A stretch of 64,000 bases of DNA, taken from Fusobacterium sp. GTDB taxonomy: Bacteria; Fusobacteriota; Fusobacteriia; Fusobacteriales; Fusobacteriaceae. Each line of letters opens with the position of its first letter. Within the stretch, counting starts at the first letter, position 1. Below are positions 51,618 through 62,940 of this stretch, one piece after another. Position numbers and translations under genes: made by a program. The stretch lies in assembly GCF_032477075.1 (NCBI RefSeq), contig NZ_JAWDXO010000009.1, forward strand, positions 20,221-84,220, written 5' to 3'. The notes under the pieces were generated by a model. It did not search any database. It saw only the letters and a program-made list of their open reading frames with translations, and was not told where the DNA came from.

Positions 51618-54600
51618 TTAAAATCTATACAGCATATTTATTCCATATCTTGTAGCGTCTACACTTCCACTCTGTCTTGTTACTTCAAATCCGATACTAT
51701 GCCCCTCTTTAGTTTCATATTTAAGCTCAGCTCCTATCTTGATGATTTCTTTTACTTCTTTTGGTTCTTCAAGACTATAATAACCTGCTGATGTATTTTT
51801 GATTTTTGCTTTATTAGCTCCATCATATACTTTTCCAAGTTCATATTCTGCTGTTGCTTTTCCTATCAAACTGATTTTTCCAGATTTTGTATATTGCTTC
51901 AGTGCAATGTCTGTTCCTACTCCTGGTCGAACTATATACATATCTCTAGATTTAATTTCAAGCTCAATTCCATCTCCGCTTTCTTTAAAATTCTCATATT
52001 TTCCATATCCTAAATTAAATGTTCCAAATACTCCAATATCTATTTTTTCGCTGTTTATAGGTATGTCATATCTGATTTTGTTTTTCCATTCTGCTGTTCC
52101 AGACCAATATTTTCCTGTATTTTTATATGTACCATTACTCAAACGAATTTTTCTGTCTGTTTCATGGTGGTTGATTCCTATTTCACCTCTAGTAAGGTAT
52201 TTAAGATTTTTACTTTCATCTATAAATTCTTCAAAACCTGCACCTAGATTAATAGAATATACTGTTTCATCTGAACCATAATCAAAGTCAAATTTAGTTT
52301 GTGTAAATCCTAAACTCCAGTTAGATGATCTTCCATATTTCATATGATCTTGCTCTTTTAATACCATAACTCCAAGAGATTTAGAATCATAATCTTCTAC
52401 ACCAGCATTTTTATTTTTAGATTCTCCATTTTTTACAATAGCTCCTATTTTTACTGATTCTCTTGCATAAAGTTTATTATTCTTTAAGTTTTCATATGAA
52501 ATATCAAATACTTCATTGATATCTAAAATTCTTTGCTGAATATTAGCATAGACATTTCCTCTAAGTTCCATATCGAATGTAGCTCCAAGCTCATCTTTAT
52601 TTGAAATCAGATCCAAAGCATCAAACATTTTAAGTTCTTTATTTACAGCTCCAGTATAAAGTTCATCAAGTCCATTTCCAAATTCTATTGCTTCTGTTCC
52701 TGAAAGAAGCTTCTTATATGGTATTTTTACCATAACTATTCTTACTAAATCAGGATCAGTATCATCTTTCTGCAAATCAGCAAGGAAAGAAACTGAATGT
52801 GATATAGCAGTCAATGAACCATTATTCGGGATATTTGTTATTCCTTTTAAGTACTGAATAGTATACATATTATGATTAGTTCCTTGAGTTACATTAGGTA
52901 AAACTATAAACTGTCCTGCATTAAATGAGTCAGCATCTATTGTTCCAATATTACCATTAGTTCCTCCCAATGTTACAGTTCCTAAATCAAGGGCTCCATT
53001 TACTTTTATTGTTCCAGTATTTGTAATAGTTATTCCATCTATTGAAGCAGTTGGACCATCTATTGTTATATCTCCTATATTGGCTAAAGTTCCCCCACCT
53101 TGAATAACTTTAGATGTTCCCGGAACTGCAATAGTAATACTTCCCTCATTAAGCATTACTCCTGCATCTCCCAGATAGATACCTGTTCCAGTAGCATTAT
53201 TTATATGTATAGTTCCATTATTTCTGACAGTTGCTCCATAATCTACATAAATACCTTCATTTCCTGAACCATTTACCTGAATATTTCCATTATTTATTAC
53301 TGTAGAATTATTAGTAGCCGCCATACCTCTTGAACTGCTTCCATTAACATTAATAGTTCCATTATTTATAAGAGTAGAGTTTTTAGTTGCCTGCATTCCA
53401 TATGCAAAGTTTCCTCCAACATTGATTGTTCCAGTATTTAATGCAGTACCTCCATCATTGGCTACCATTCCAACACCGTGATCAAATGGAACATCTATTG
53501 TTCCTCCATTAGCTAAGTTACCAGATTCTGCAGCCATACCTACAGATACTTTTACGACACCTGCTCCTACAGTAGATTTACCTGCTGTTATAGTTCCAGT
53601 ATTTGTCATAGAACCTGCCTTTGTATACATTCCTATGCTGTAATCACTCAATGCAAGAGTTGCAGCACTTGTTCCAGTTCCATAAGCAGAATAAATATAT
53701 GTAGATTCTATTCCTGCATTTATTCCAGCTCCAGCCATTACATCTATATTTCCATTTTCAGTAGCTATTCCAGCAGAAGATTTTCCAACTGTAATAGTAC
53801 CTCCATTGTGCTGTACTGATGTATTTCCTGTTCCATATATTCCTGCTGAATGACTGTCTCCTACGCTTATATTTCCAGTGTTTGCAACAGTACTTCCATT
53901 TTTTACAAATATACCATTAGAAGTATCTCCTAAAACAATATTTCCAGTATTTACAACACTTTGTCCAATTCCATAAATACCTGTATTCTTTCCACCTGCA
54001 TTCAAAATACTTCCAGTATTTGTAATAAGTGTATTTTCTCCATAAATTCCTACAGCATCTCTATCTATTTTTACTGTTCCATTATTTAGTATGGAACCAG
54101 CATTTTTTCCATAAATTCCCACTGCTGAATCAAATATGCTTCCAGTGTATGTTCCTTTTCCTACTTCAATTACGCTTCCTGCTGCATTTGTAATAGAAGT
54201 TCCATTCTCTCCATAGATTCCTATACTTGCATCTCCAGTAAGATTTATGTTACCTGTATTTACAGTATTTCCTGTCCCAGTATTTATTATTCCTTTAGCT
54301 TTTAATACTGCTGACACTATATTTCCAGAATAATTTATATTTCCATTTTTTGTAGTAAATATTCCTACAGATTCGCTACCCATAAGATTTATATTGTTTC
54401 CAGAAATAAAAGCTGCTGGATTATCAAGATATACAGCAGTTCCTTTGCTGCCAACTGTGATATCCCCTAAATTAGAAACTCCAGAAAAATCTCCTGTACC
54501 AGTTATAAATATTCCTGTTCCCTCATTTCCAACTGTAACATTTTTCCCATTAAAGTCTACTAATGAAGTTCCAGAAAGTGTAAGAGCTATATTTTTATTC

Positions 54601-57600
54601 CCTATAACTATATCAGAGCCAGTATAATTAATATTTCCTCCAGCTGCATAGAGTAAAGTAGATTCTTCTCCTATGTTTGCTGTTCCGCTGATATTCAATA
54701 TTCCATCAGCTCCAGCATAATATGCTGCTGACTTATCTCCTACTGATATATGCCCTGTTGAAGTTCCTACAGCAAAATCCTCTGCATATATTCCTATAGA
54801 TTTATCTCCTGTAAGATTAATAACTCCATTGTTAGTAAGGGTAGTTCCAATTCCTGTTCCTACCATGGCTTTTCCGTTTAATGCTGTTCCATTGATAATT
54901 CCAGCTGCTGAATTGAGAATAGCTGCTCCATTATCTCCCTGTAATCCACTGCTTCCTACATTTATTGATGTATTATTAGTTATCGTTCCCAAAGCTCCTG
55001 AAACTATAACATTTGTATAGTTTATATTCAATGTAGAACCAGTATTGAAAGTAAGAACTCCATTATCAATATATGCAAATATTCCATCTACAGTATTTGT
55101 TACAGTTCCTCCTGTAAGATTTAGGATTCCACCATTATTTACATAGAATCCTATATTATCTGTTCCTCCTATATTTACACTTCCTCCAGTACCAAGAGTA
55201 AAAGATGTTCCAGAATCAATATATGCTCCTATTCCTCTAGCAGATGTACTTGCAGCAGTTATATTTAAATCTCCTGTATAAGTTATATTTGCTCCAGTCA
55301 TTCCAGTGCTTCCAAGATAAAGCCCTATTGAATCTTTTCCAGTAACATTTATATCTGTACCAATATTTCCTGTTACAGCTGGTTCTGCATAGATTCCTAT
55401 TGCTCTGTCTTCTCCAGTGAGATTAAGAGTTCCTGTATAACTTATTGTGCTGTTAGAAAGATATATTCCTATTCCTTTATCTATTCCAAAATTATATGTA
55501 CTGCTTCCAATTATATCTCCATTTTTTACATAAACTCCAATTTTATTTCCTGCTGCTACAGGAGTTCCAGTGATAGTTCCCAATCCTGTAACTACAGATG
55601 TTCCATCTATATATATTCCTACTGTATCCTGTCCTATTAAATTAAGAGTTCCTGTATTATTTAGAGATGAAGTATTATTTGCATAGATTCCTATACCATC
55701 ATTTTGTATTGTTTGATTTCCAGTATTTGTTATATTTACCCCATCAGCATAAATGCTTACAAGATGATTTCCAGTGTGAACTACTTCTGCTGCATTAGTT
55801 ATTGGAGAAGTTCCCTTATAGTAGATACCTACTCCCTTATCTCCAGCCCCGCTTGAATATACTGTGTTGAAGCTTCCAGAAGTAAGAGTTGAATCATCTG
55901 CATAGACAGCTATTCCTTTAGAACCCATAGATATACTTCCTGAATATCCTGAAATATCTATTGAACTGTTTTCAGCATAGATTCCTGTTCCGCTGTTTCC
56001 TACTGTTATATTTCCAGAAGTAAAAACAGAACTTCCTCCATCTAAAATCATTCCCACAGAGTTATTACTCATAACTATATTTGTTCCATTAAGATTTACT
56101 TTTCCAGTATTTTTTCCAACAACAGCAGTCATATTAGTTCCTGTATCTGTTATAGTTCCTCCAGTCAGATTGGCTGTTGAACTGTTTCCATCTACTAGTA
56201 TTCCTATTCCGCTGCTGATAGTCATTGTCCCTGAATGATTAATTGTTGAAGCATCTTTTCCATAAAGTCCCATATATTCAGAGGTAATGTTTCCAGTATT
56301 AGTTAAAGTTCCCTGTTTAGCAAAACCTCCTATGCTGGAACCTGCTGCTGTTGAATTAAGAGTTCCAGAGTTGATAAACTCCCCTCCATTTTCTGCATAA
56401 ACTCCTATAGAAGATGTTCCTTGAGCTAGGATAATTCCTGTATTAGTAACTTTTCCTCCTGTACCGCTGACAATCATTGCTACAGAATTATTTCCTGCTG
56501 CTGTCACTGTTCCAGAAGAATTTGATACTCCCCCTTTAAAGTAAGCTCCATATCCTCCAGCAGCATTAATATCTATATCTCCAGTATTAGTCACATTTGA
56601 ATTTACAAAATATGCTCCTATTCCTTTAGCATTCAGAGTTATATCTCCACTGTTATTGAAAGAAGCCAGATTTGTTCCATACATTCCTATAGCTTCATCA
56701 CTTCCAGGAGCCAATACTATGTCTGCTACATTTTTAACAGAATTTTCTCCATAGAAAACTCCTATTGGCCTCACTGGATCTCCTGCTCCGTCTAAAGCTG
56801 TTGATGTACTGTTGACAGTTATTATTCCAGTATCTGCAAAAGCTCCCTCTTTGTAGTAAGCCCCTATTCCTACTTTGCCATTAGTATTTGATGCAATATT
56901 AAAAGTAATATTTCCAACAGTACTTGAAGAAGTATTTCCTTCTAAATATGTACCAATTCCATTAGCACCTACTGTAATATTTCCTGTTGTTGAAGATATT
57001 GTAATATTATTTCCTTTAGCATAAACTCCAATAGGTATATCTCCATTGGCAAAACTTGTGGCAGTTACATTAATTGTTCCGCTTCCAAGTCTTATAGCTC
57101 CTGTATTTGTTCCAGCAGTTACAGCAGAAATTCCAATATTTGCTGCTCCAGTAACATTAATTGTTCCATTGTTCTGGAATTCAAAATTTCCATTATCAGT
57201 TGCATTATGAACTCCAATACTTCTTGTTCCAGTACCTATATAAGCTGCATTAATAGTTCCAGAATTAGTAAGAATAGAATTCTTACTGTATATTCCAATA
57301 TTATTTGCTCCTACTGTTATTACAGCATTTGTATCATTTGCTGTATTTTTAGCATTTGATAAAAACATTGCAAATTTTCTGTCATTTTCAGTTGCTGAAT
57401 CAGAAAGGGTAATATCAGAATCATTGTCCAGAATTATTTTTCCTCCAGCATTATCTTCAATATATATACCTATACCATTTTTACCACTTATACTCATGGC
57501 ACCAAGACCTTGATTTATATCAACAGTTTTATTTGATGCTAAGGCTGCACTGCTTTGGGCATATATTCCTATTGGATGTGTATTTGAAGAAGTATCCCCA

Positions 57601-60600
57601 TTTCCCTGTACAGTTACTTTATCTCCATCAGTTGAAACAGAAGCATCTGCTGTATAAATTCCTACTGCTCCACTTACAGCAGCTCCACTGTCTCCTACTA
57701 AAATGTTTCCAGTATTTACAACTTCTATTTTATCACTCAGTATACCGTAGGCTCCTGTTGATTTAAGTGTAATATCTGCATTATTTATTATTTTTCCATC
57801 ACCTGTTCCATAGATTCCTGCCACTGTTTCAGCATTTCCAGTGTTTACAACTTCCATATTTAATTGATTTGTAAAAATATCAGTAGAAGTATTTCCATTA
57901 AATGCCATTCCCATAGCAGTAGTTCCTGTTCCAGCTGCTCCGTTGTACTCTACAGTAAGCTTGTCACCAGCAGATGTTGTTGTTATATTGGTATTTCCAT
58001 CTAGTTGAAGAGCTACCCCTCCCTCTTTTATAGAGATTCCATAGTCTCCATCCATTGTTATATCAGAGTTTTCTGTATATACCCCTATACCATTTTTTCC
58101 AACAGAGATATCTTTATTTCCTGGAGTTCCAGTAGAATCTTTTAAAGTTATAGTTCCTCCATTTGTTGCTCCACTGCCATTTTTTACAACTATACCTTTT
58201 CCTTCATCTCCAAGATTGATAGTACCTTCATTTGTTACTTTTATATCTGCTTTAGCTGCTGTAGTTTCATTATTTTCTACATATATACCAATTCCATGAG
58301 TTCCTCCAACAGTTATATCTCCCTTGTTGACAACCTCTCCCCATGCTCCAGCTTCACCAGTATTTTTTCCGTATGAATCAGGGGCATTCATATTTGTTGC
58401 AAGAGATAGTATTCCTATACCAGAACTTAGAGAATCTGATGATGTTACTTCAATTTTTCCTCCAGCTTTATTCTCTATTTTACTTCCATTGACTCCATAG
58501 GCAGCAACACCTTTTCCTGCTGTCACCTTTCCGCCATTTTCTATATTGATATGTCCAAAGCTTGTATATACAGCTATTGCTTCATTTGTTCCTTTACTTA
58601 TATCAACAGTTCCCTTAATAGTATATCCAGAATCAGTGTTAAGAGTGGCTGTATTATTTGATCCTAAATACAGTCCGTTTCCATTTAATGATGATACAGT
58701 GTACCCACTATCAAGTGTAACTTTTTCTTTTTCCATTGTTATATTATTAAAGCCATCTACTACACTTCCCAGTCCTGGTGTTGCAGAAGTATAATCTCTA
58801 TTGACATTTGTTTCTATACTTAAATTTCCACCTTCAAGACTGCTGTTATACCAGTATCCATTATCAATAATAGCAGCAACCTGTGGTATATTCTTCAGAC
58901 CATTTGTAGAGTGATTAAGATAATCTGAACCACCATCCCATACTGTAGTCACTCCTTTAAATACCCCAAGATTTACACCATTATCTGTAAGATTAATAGT
59001 GACATTTGACATTCCGTTATATGAAGTTGTTCCTGCAGTACTTCCTGCAAAGTCAGAAGAATCTCCATAGAATACAACTCCTTTTGACATATTAACTGTA
59101 GTTGCTCCCATAAATACAAGATTCCCTCTGTTTCCAGCTGCTGCTGAGGAATAAAAAGCAAGCTGTCCATCAGTATTATGATTGATAGTTCCACCATAGA
59201 AATTTACTGTACCTTTATTAAGAGCTATTAACGCTCCATTGCTTCCTGTATTAATAACACTGTTATTTCCTTGAATCTCTACTTTGCTTGTACTTCCACT
59301 TGCATAGGCACCCAATCCATTTACTTTTAAATTTCCTGTAACAGTTACTTCTGCTCCATCTCCTGTGTTTGCTCCATCATAGCTTACTGCAGCAGCTCCT
59401 GTATTTTCTCCATCTGCATGATCTAATATTATATCACCATCTACTTTTATTACAGATTTTGCCATTGTAGCAGCTCCTGGTACTGCAGTAGCTATAGGAT
59501 TTGTTCCATTGTCCCATTTATATGTTCCATCTGCATAAGCTGCTGTTGAGCCAGCACCATGTATTGTTATATTTTTTGTATTTACCTTTCCGCCTTTATT
59601 TGTAATGGCAGCATAAGATTTTTTTCCACCCATTTCCAAATCCTGCATAAGATTAATTTCTGAACTATAGCCAAGAACATATTTCTGTCCAGGTGCTCCA
59701 TCTGTTACTACCCCAGAAGTTATTATTGTTCCATCATTAGGTTTTATCACAGCAGGTCTTGGATTAAACCATACTCCCTCAGCATAGGCAATAACTGTTC
59801 CTTCTGCTCTTTTGCTGTCGTTGCTTTCTGTTTCCTGTCCATCAGTTATTTTAGTTGAAGGATTAATTGCAACAACACTTCCATTTTTAGCAACTACTGC
59901 TATATTATTTTTAGAGTATTCTCCAAATTCTACTTTATAATCACTGATCATCAAATCCTTAATAGGATCATTTACTAATTCTGTGTATCCTAATTGTGTT
60001 CCTGAAGGGACTCCTCCATAAGGATTTGTTGTTTTTGTTTCTAAATTTGTAGTAGCTGGGAAATATCCATTAGCTATTGTAAGTTCTTTTCTCTGTCCTG
60101 ACTCAACATACAGTGCAACATTTCCACTGCTCTTATCGTTTTCCCCATCTGTATTTCCAGCTCCCAGCTGGGCACTTCCAATAGTTGTACTTCCATCAGA
60201 CTCAAGTTTGCTGTATAGATGAACTCCCACTTTATAATCTAAAACAAGATTTCCTTGAAAAATTCCATTATTATCTGGTCTTTTTTCACTTTTTGCCAGA
60301 TATATTCCAACATTTTCATCTGCATTCATATATACAGTTCCCAAATCAACAAGAGGAGCTTCATTAGGAGACATTGCAGAATTATATGCATATTTTGTTC
60401 TGTCAGATACATAATGATTCAGCCACAGTCCTACATTTCCACTTCCATTAAAGCTTAAAACTCCTTTTTTGACTCCATCACTGTTTTCTACTCTGAATCT
60501 TCCCGGTGTAGGATAGTATACCAGCAATCCTTCTGGATTTGCAACTGAACTGAATGGTTTATAAGTCCCATCTGACATTTGAGTTGACGCAGTATTGTAA

Positions 60601-62504
60601 CCTGTCCAACGGCTGGAAGTCCATGGTTTCATATAGTAATATGCGTTTTTAGAAGTTTCTATAGACATATTCATAACTCCAAAGATTCCAGCTTTTCCCT
60701 GTACATTGTCTGTTTGAGGAAGAGCCCATTTTACATTTGCAGTTCTCTTGTCCAATGTTCCTGAAACTTCAAATTCTGGATATGCCTGTCCTGAAAATAG
60801 AGTGTTTTTATCTCCAGTTATACTTATATCTGTATTTCTAAATTCTATACCTGTTGCATAAGAAGCTGAATAATGCTGAAGCTCACTGCTTAATGTTGTA
60901 AGTCCCATCAATTCTATTGAAGAATTATCAAAAACTGTTACTCCATTATTTCTAAGAAGAACAACTCCAGATTCTGTTACTTTTTTTGCATCTCCTGCTA
61001 CCTCTATTATAGTTCCAGGAGCACCATCTGCTCCCCCGATTTTAAAATCTATCTCTTTTAATATCAGAGGAGTAAGTCCTCTTCCAGTATTAGTTACTAC
61101 CCATCTGTTTTTTTGATCTATCTCATCTTCAAAAATTGTACCTGCTGCAACATTAGGAGAATCTACATAACTTGCTGGTCCATTCATTACCTGTGTTCCA
61201 TCAGTATATTTTATAGCTGTTGTTATAAAGTTTTCATTACTTTTTATATTTTTATATCCAGAATATCCTCCAGATGAATCTCTGTAGGCATATACTTTTC
61301 CTCTTCCGTCTCCTGTACTTGAAGTTCCCGGATTAGTATCTCCTGCTTCTATATTTACCCCATTTATCAAAGGAGCATTTGTATCAGTCTGTCTTCTTAT
61401 TTTTCCACTTCCAAGATATGCCTGTGTCTGTGCCCATGTACTGACTCCTGCTGCTCCACTTGGAGCATAGATGATATCTGTATCAAAATAGTTTACTCCT
61501 TTATATCCCAGCCATGTTCCTCCTGGTGCTACATAAGCATCAAATGTTGGTGCATTTGGAGCTGATGGAGAAGATACACTTGGTGATGGAGGGATGATTG
61601 AAGGAGGTACCAAAGGATTTACTGAAATGGCTATACTGGGTGTAGCCAATCCCGGTATATTCAATGCTCCAGGTCCTGCAACATTAATAGCTCCAATAGA
61701 TATATTTATATTAGGTTCATTTACAGATACTGTTATATCACCTGGCTGTACAGGCATAGTTGGTAAAACTATACTTGGAAGTATCACAGTGGGTGGTGCT
61801 ACTGTTACACTCCCAATACTTATTGATGTCATAGAAGGTGATGTTACTGGAATAACTACTGGTGCTGCTGGTACAGAAAAAGCAACATTTGGAACATTTG
61901 CTTCTTCTATTACAGGGGATTTTACTACTGGTAATACAAAAAGTCTAGATTCATAATCATAGACATTGGTATTTTTATTATATTCTTCACCAAAATTTAT
62001 CCAACCACTTGATTTATGTCCATTTAAGTGACTGTTATAAGTATGCTGAACTGCTCCGAGAAGAGTTCCCTGTTCACCTGCTGTTCCATTATTTAAAGCT
62101 TCATTGAATCTTTCTCTTATGCCGTCCATACGCGTGTTAGTTCTAGTACTTCCCTTCCAATCCTTGCCTACATTATGCACTCTTTTATAATCAGCAAGAA
62201 TAGATGAGGCATAAGCTGTTTCAATGGGCTTTGCATAAAAATCAGCTTCTTTTAACAATAATTTTGAATTGATTGAAAGGTTTTTTAATAGTTTCTGATT
62301 TTCAGTCAGCTTTTTTTGTATTTCTTTTTTTTCAATTTGTATTTTATTTAATATTTCTATTTTGCTCTGCTGTAGATCCTTAATAGGCTCTTCTCCAAAA
62401 ACTATTCCCCCTGATATCAAAAAAGATACCAAAAAAGAAAGAGAATAGCTTATTTTCCTCTTAAGAGATCTCTTTAGAGATTTTTCTACTTCTCTTTTTC
62501 TCAT
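51618..62504 (-). CDS. Giant type Va autotransporter adhesin, fusobacterial type
   Basis: 3,628 residues. A basic N-terminus and signal peptide (SYSLSFLVSFLISGGIVFGEE) are followed by a coiled coil (about 42-70), a conserved N-terminal region with TRMDGIRERFNEAL, a Pro/Val/Ser-rich stretch (about 190-330), then about 3,000 residues of parallel-beta-helix passenger built of irregular 15-40-residue units with the recurring blocks GIY.., N.G.I... and V.NTG. A beta-barrel of about 280 residues ends in the outer-membrane signature YRF. This matches the RadD/Fap2-type class of adhesins in architecture; I cannot assign a specific orthologue. ATG has GGGGAGG upstream. Binding partner unknown. Confidence 0.93.
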   Translation of the reverse strand: MRKREVEKSLKRSLKRKISYSLSFLVSFLISGGIVFGEEPIKDLQQSKIEILNKIQIEKKEIQKKLTENQKLLKNLSINSKLLLKEADFYAKPIETAYASSILADYKRVHNVGKDWKGSTRTNTRMDGIRERFNEALNNGTAGEQGTLLGAVQHTYNSHLNGHKSSGWINFGEEYNKNTNVYDYESRLFVLPVVKSPVIEEANVPNVAFSVPAAPVVIPVTSPSMTSISIGSVTVAPPTVILPSIVLPTMPVQPGDITVSVNEPNINISIGAINVAGPGALNIPGLATPSIAISVNPLVPPSIIPPSPSVSSPSAPNAPTFDAYVAPGGTWLGYKGVNYFDTDIIYAPSGAAGVSTWAQTQAYLGSGKIRRQTDTNAPLINGVNIEAGDTNPGTSSTGDGRGKVYAYRDSSGGYSGYKNIKSNENFITTAIKYTDGTQVMNGPASYVDSPNVAAGTIFEDEIDQKNRWVVTNTGRGLTPLILKEIDFKIGGADGAPGTIIEVAGDAKKVTESGVVLLRNNGVTVFDNSSIELMGLTTLSSELQHYSASYATGIEFRNTDISITGDKNTLFSGQAYPEFEVSGTLDKRTANVKWALPQTDNVQGKAGIFGVMNMSIETSKNAYYYMKPWTSSRWTGYNTASTQMSDGTYKPFSSVANPEGLLVYYPTPGRFRVENSDGVKKGVLSFNGSGNVGLWLNHYVSDRTKYAYNSAMSPNEAPLVDLGTVYMNADENVGIYLAKSEKRPDNNGIFQGNLVLDYKVGVHLYSKLESDGSTTIGSAQLGAGNTDGENDKSSGNVALYVESGQRKELTIANGYFPATTNLETKTTNPYGGVPSGTQLGYTELVNDPIKDLMISDYKVEFGEYSKNNIAVVAKNGSVVAINPSTKITDGQETESNDSKRAEGTVIAYAEGVWFNPRPAVIKPNDGTIITSGVVTDGAPGQKYVLGYSSEINLMQDLEMGGKKSYAAITNKGGKVNTKNITIHGAGSTAAYADGTYKWDNGTNPIATAVPGAATMAKSVIKVDGDIILDHADGENTGAAAVSYDGANTGDGAEVTVTGNLKVNGLGAYASGSTSKVEIQGNNSVINTGSNGALIALNKGTVNFYGGTINHNTDGQLAFYSSAAAGNRGNLVFMGATTVNMSKGVVFYGDSSDFAGSTAGTTSYNGMSNVTINLTDNGVNLGVFKGVTTVWDGGSDYLNHSTNGLKNIPQVAAIIDNGYWYNSSLEGGNLSIETNVNRDYTSATPGLGSVVDGFNNITMEKEKVTLDSGYTVSSLNGNGLYLGSNNTATLNTDSGYTIKGTVDISKGTNEAIAVYTSFGHINIENGGKVTAGKGVAAYGVNGSKIENKAGGKIEVTSSDSLSSGIGILSLATNMNAPDSYGKNTGEAGAWGEVVNKGDITVGGTHGIGIYVENNETTAAKADIKVTNEGTINLGDEGKGIVVKNGSGATNGGTITLKDSTGTPGNKDISVGKNGIGVYTENSDITMDGDYGISIKEGGVALQLDGNTNITTTSAGDKLTVEYNGAAGTGTTAMGMAFNGNTSTDIFTNQLNMEVVNTGNAETVAGIYGTGDGKIINNADITLKSTGAYGILSDKIEVVNTGNILVGDSGAAVSGAVGIYTADASVSTDGDKVTVQGNGDTSSNTHPIGIYAQSSAALASNKTVDINQGLGAMSISGKNGIGIYIEDNAGGKIILDNDSDITLSDSATENDRKFAMFLSNAKNTANDTNAVITVGANNIGIYSKNSILTNSGTINAAYIGTGTRSIGVHNATDNGNFEFQNNGTINVTGAANIGISAVTAGTNTGAIRLGSGTINVTATSFANGDIPIGVYAKGNNITISSTTGNITVGANGIGTYLEGNTSSSTVGNITFNIASNTNGKVGIGAYYKEGAFADTGIITVNSTSTALDGAGDPVRPIGVFYGENSVKNVADIVLAPGSDEAIGMYGTNLASFNNSGDITLNAKGIGAYFVNSNVTNTGDIDINAAGGYGAYFKGGVSNSSGTVTAAGNNSVAMIVSGTGGKVTNTGIILAQGTSSIGVYAENGGEFINSGTLNSTAAGSSIGGFAKQGTLTNTGNITSEYMGLYGKDASTINHSGTMTISSGIGILVDGNSSTANLTGGTITDTGTNMTAVVGKNTGKVNLNGTNIVMSNNSVGMILDGGSSVFTSGNITVGNSGTGIYAENSSIDISGYSGSISMGSKGIAVYADDSTLTSGSFNTVYSSGAGDKGVGIYYKGTSPITNAAEVVHTGNHLVSIYADGVNITNTGNQTIQNDGIGIYANNTSSLNNTGTLNLIGQDTVGIYIDGTSVVTGLGTITGTPVAAGNKIGVYVKNGDIIGSSTYNFGIDKGIGIYLSNSTISYTGTLNLTGEDRAIGIYAEPAVTGNIGTDINVTGKDSIGLYLGSTGMTGANITYTGDLNITAASTSARGIGAYIDSGTSFTLGTGGSVNIGGTDNIGFYVNNGGILNLTGGTVTNTVDGIFAYIDNGVLTFNTGSTLNINYTNVIVSGALGTITNNTSINVGSSGLQGDNGAAILNSAAGIINGTALNGKAMVGTGIGTTLTNNGVINLTGDKSIGIYAEDFAVGTSTGHISVGDKSAAYYAGADGILNISGTANIGEESTLLYAAGGNINYTGSDIVIGNKNIALTLSGTSLVDFNGKNVTVGNEGTGIFITGTGDFSGVSNLGDITVGSKGTAVYLDNPAAFISGNNINLMGSESVGIFTTKNGNINYSGNIVSAVLKAKGIINTGTGNTVNTGNINLTGDASIGIYGENGTSITNAAGSVIEVGKGTYTGSIFDSAVGIYGKNAGSILNNGTVKIDRDAVGIYGENTLITNTGSILNAGGKNTGIYGIGQSVVNTGNIVLGDTSNGIFVKNGSTVANTGNISVGDSHSAGIYGTGNTSVQHNGGTITVGKSSAGIATENGNIDVMAGAGINAGIESTYIYSAYGTGTSAATLALSDYSIGMYTKAGSMTNTGTITAGKSTVGAGVVKVSVGMAAESGNLANGGTIDVPFDHGVGMVANDGGTALNTGTINVGGNFAYGMQATKNSTLINNGTINVNGSSSRGMAATNNSTVINNGNIQVNGSGNEGIYVDYGATVRNNGTIHINNATGTGIYLGDAGVMLNEGSITIAVPGTSKVIQGGGTLANIGDITIDGPTASIDGITITNTGTIKVNGALDLGTVTLGGTNGNIGTIDADSFNAGQFIVLPNVTQGTNHNMYTIQYLKGITNIPNNGSLTAISHSVSFLADLQKDDTDPDLVRIVMVKIPYKKLLSGTEAIEFGNGLDELYTGAVNKELKMFDALDLISNKDELGATFDMELRGNVYANIQQRILDINEVFDISYENLKNNKLYARESVKIGAIVKNGESKNKNAGVEDYDSKSLGVMVLKEQDHMKYGRSSNWSLGFTQTKFDFDYGSDETVYSINLGAGFEEFIDESKNLKYLTRGEIGINHHETDRKIRLSNGTYKNTGKYWSGTAEWKNKIRYDIPINSEKIDIGVFGTFNLGYGKYENFKESGDGIELEIKSRDMYIVRPGVGTDIALKQYTKSGKISLIGKATAEYELGKVYDGANKAKIKNTSAGYYSLEEPKEVKEIIKIGAELKYETKEGHSIGFEVTRQSGSVDATRYGINMLYRF

Positions 62505-62678
62505 ATAATCCTCCCCTGGATATTTTTAAATTTACTAGTTAACTCAGGTATTCTTTCTACTTACTCTTATTAAAATTTTTTCTTAAATTATTGCTATAAA
62601 AAATCATATAGTTCTTTAAAATTTATTTTTATATTCAATACATTTAAAGTTGTTTAAAGATATTTATTCATATAAAAT

Positions 62679-62707
62679 ATTATACCACACAAAATTTATT
62701 TTATAAA
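62679..62707 (-). promoter_or_regulatory. Extended -10 promoter of the autotransporter gene
   Basis: On the minus strand TATAAT (complement of 62679-62684) is preceded by TGG, giving an extended -10 (TGGTATAAT). The -35 position, 17 bases up, reads TTTATA, weak. The leader would be about 165 bases. Confidence 0.55.
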
Positions 62708-62822
62708 ATGTTTTTTATATACAATTGTAGATGGATTAAGTTTCATTTTAAGATTTTTTTAATTTTTTAGAGCTTTTATATTAAAATAAAATTTTCAAAA
62801 AATTACTAAATTTTATACGTAA

Positions 62823-62850
62823 TAAAAAAAAACCACTAAAGTTTAGTGGT
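62823..62850 (-). terminator. Terminator after the SUFU-domain gene
   Basis: ACCACTAAA / TTTAGTGGT stem with a one-base centre, followed on the minus strand by a run of nine Ts. Confidence 0.88.
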
Positions 62851-62940
62851 CTTAAACATCTGTATTTTACTCAATATAAAAACCCATGAACGTTAGAATA
62901 TTTTTTTCTAAAAATTACATGGATTTAAAAAACTTTATAT

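Larger units (their letters stand above)
62505..62940. other. Intergenic region upstream of the autotransporter
   Basis: A 436-base AT-rich region with an autotransporter promoter (62679-62707) and the terminator of the SUFU-domain gene (62823-62850). No ORF with a ribosome-binding site and no RNA structure besides these were found. Confidence 0.5.

Noticed and set aside
52096..61956. Several long ORFs on the plus strand across the autotransporter gene
   Set aside because: They run antisense to a continuous 3,628-codon gene, have no ribosome-binding sites, and their hydrophobic composition mirrors the Gly/Thr/Asn-rich coding strand.
51618..62504. Short repeated motifs that could suggest a CRISPR array or satellite DNA
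   Set aside because: The repeats are degenerate, irregularly spaced and in frame; they encode beta-helix units.
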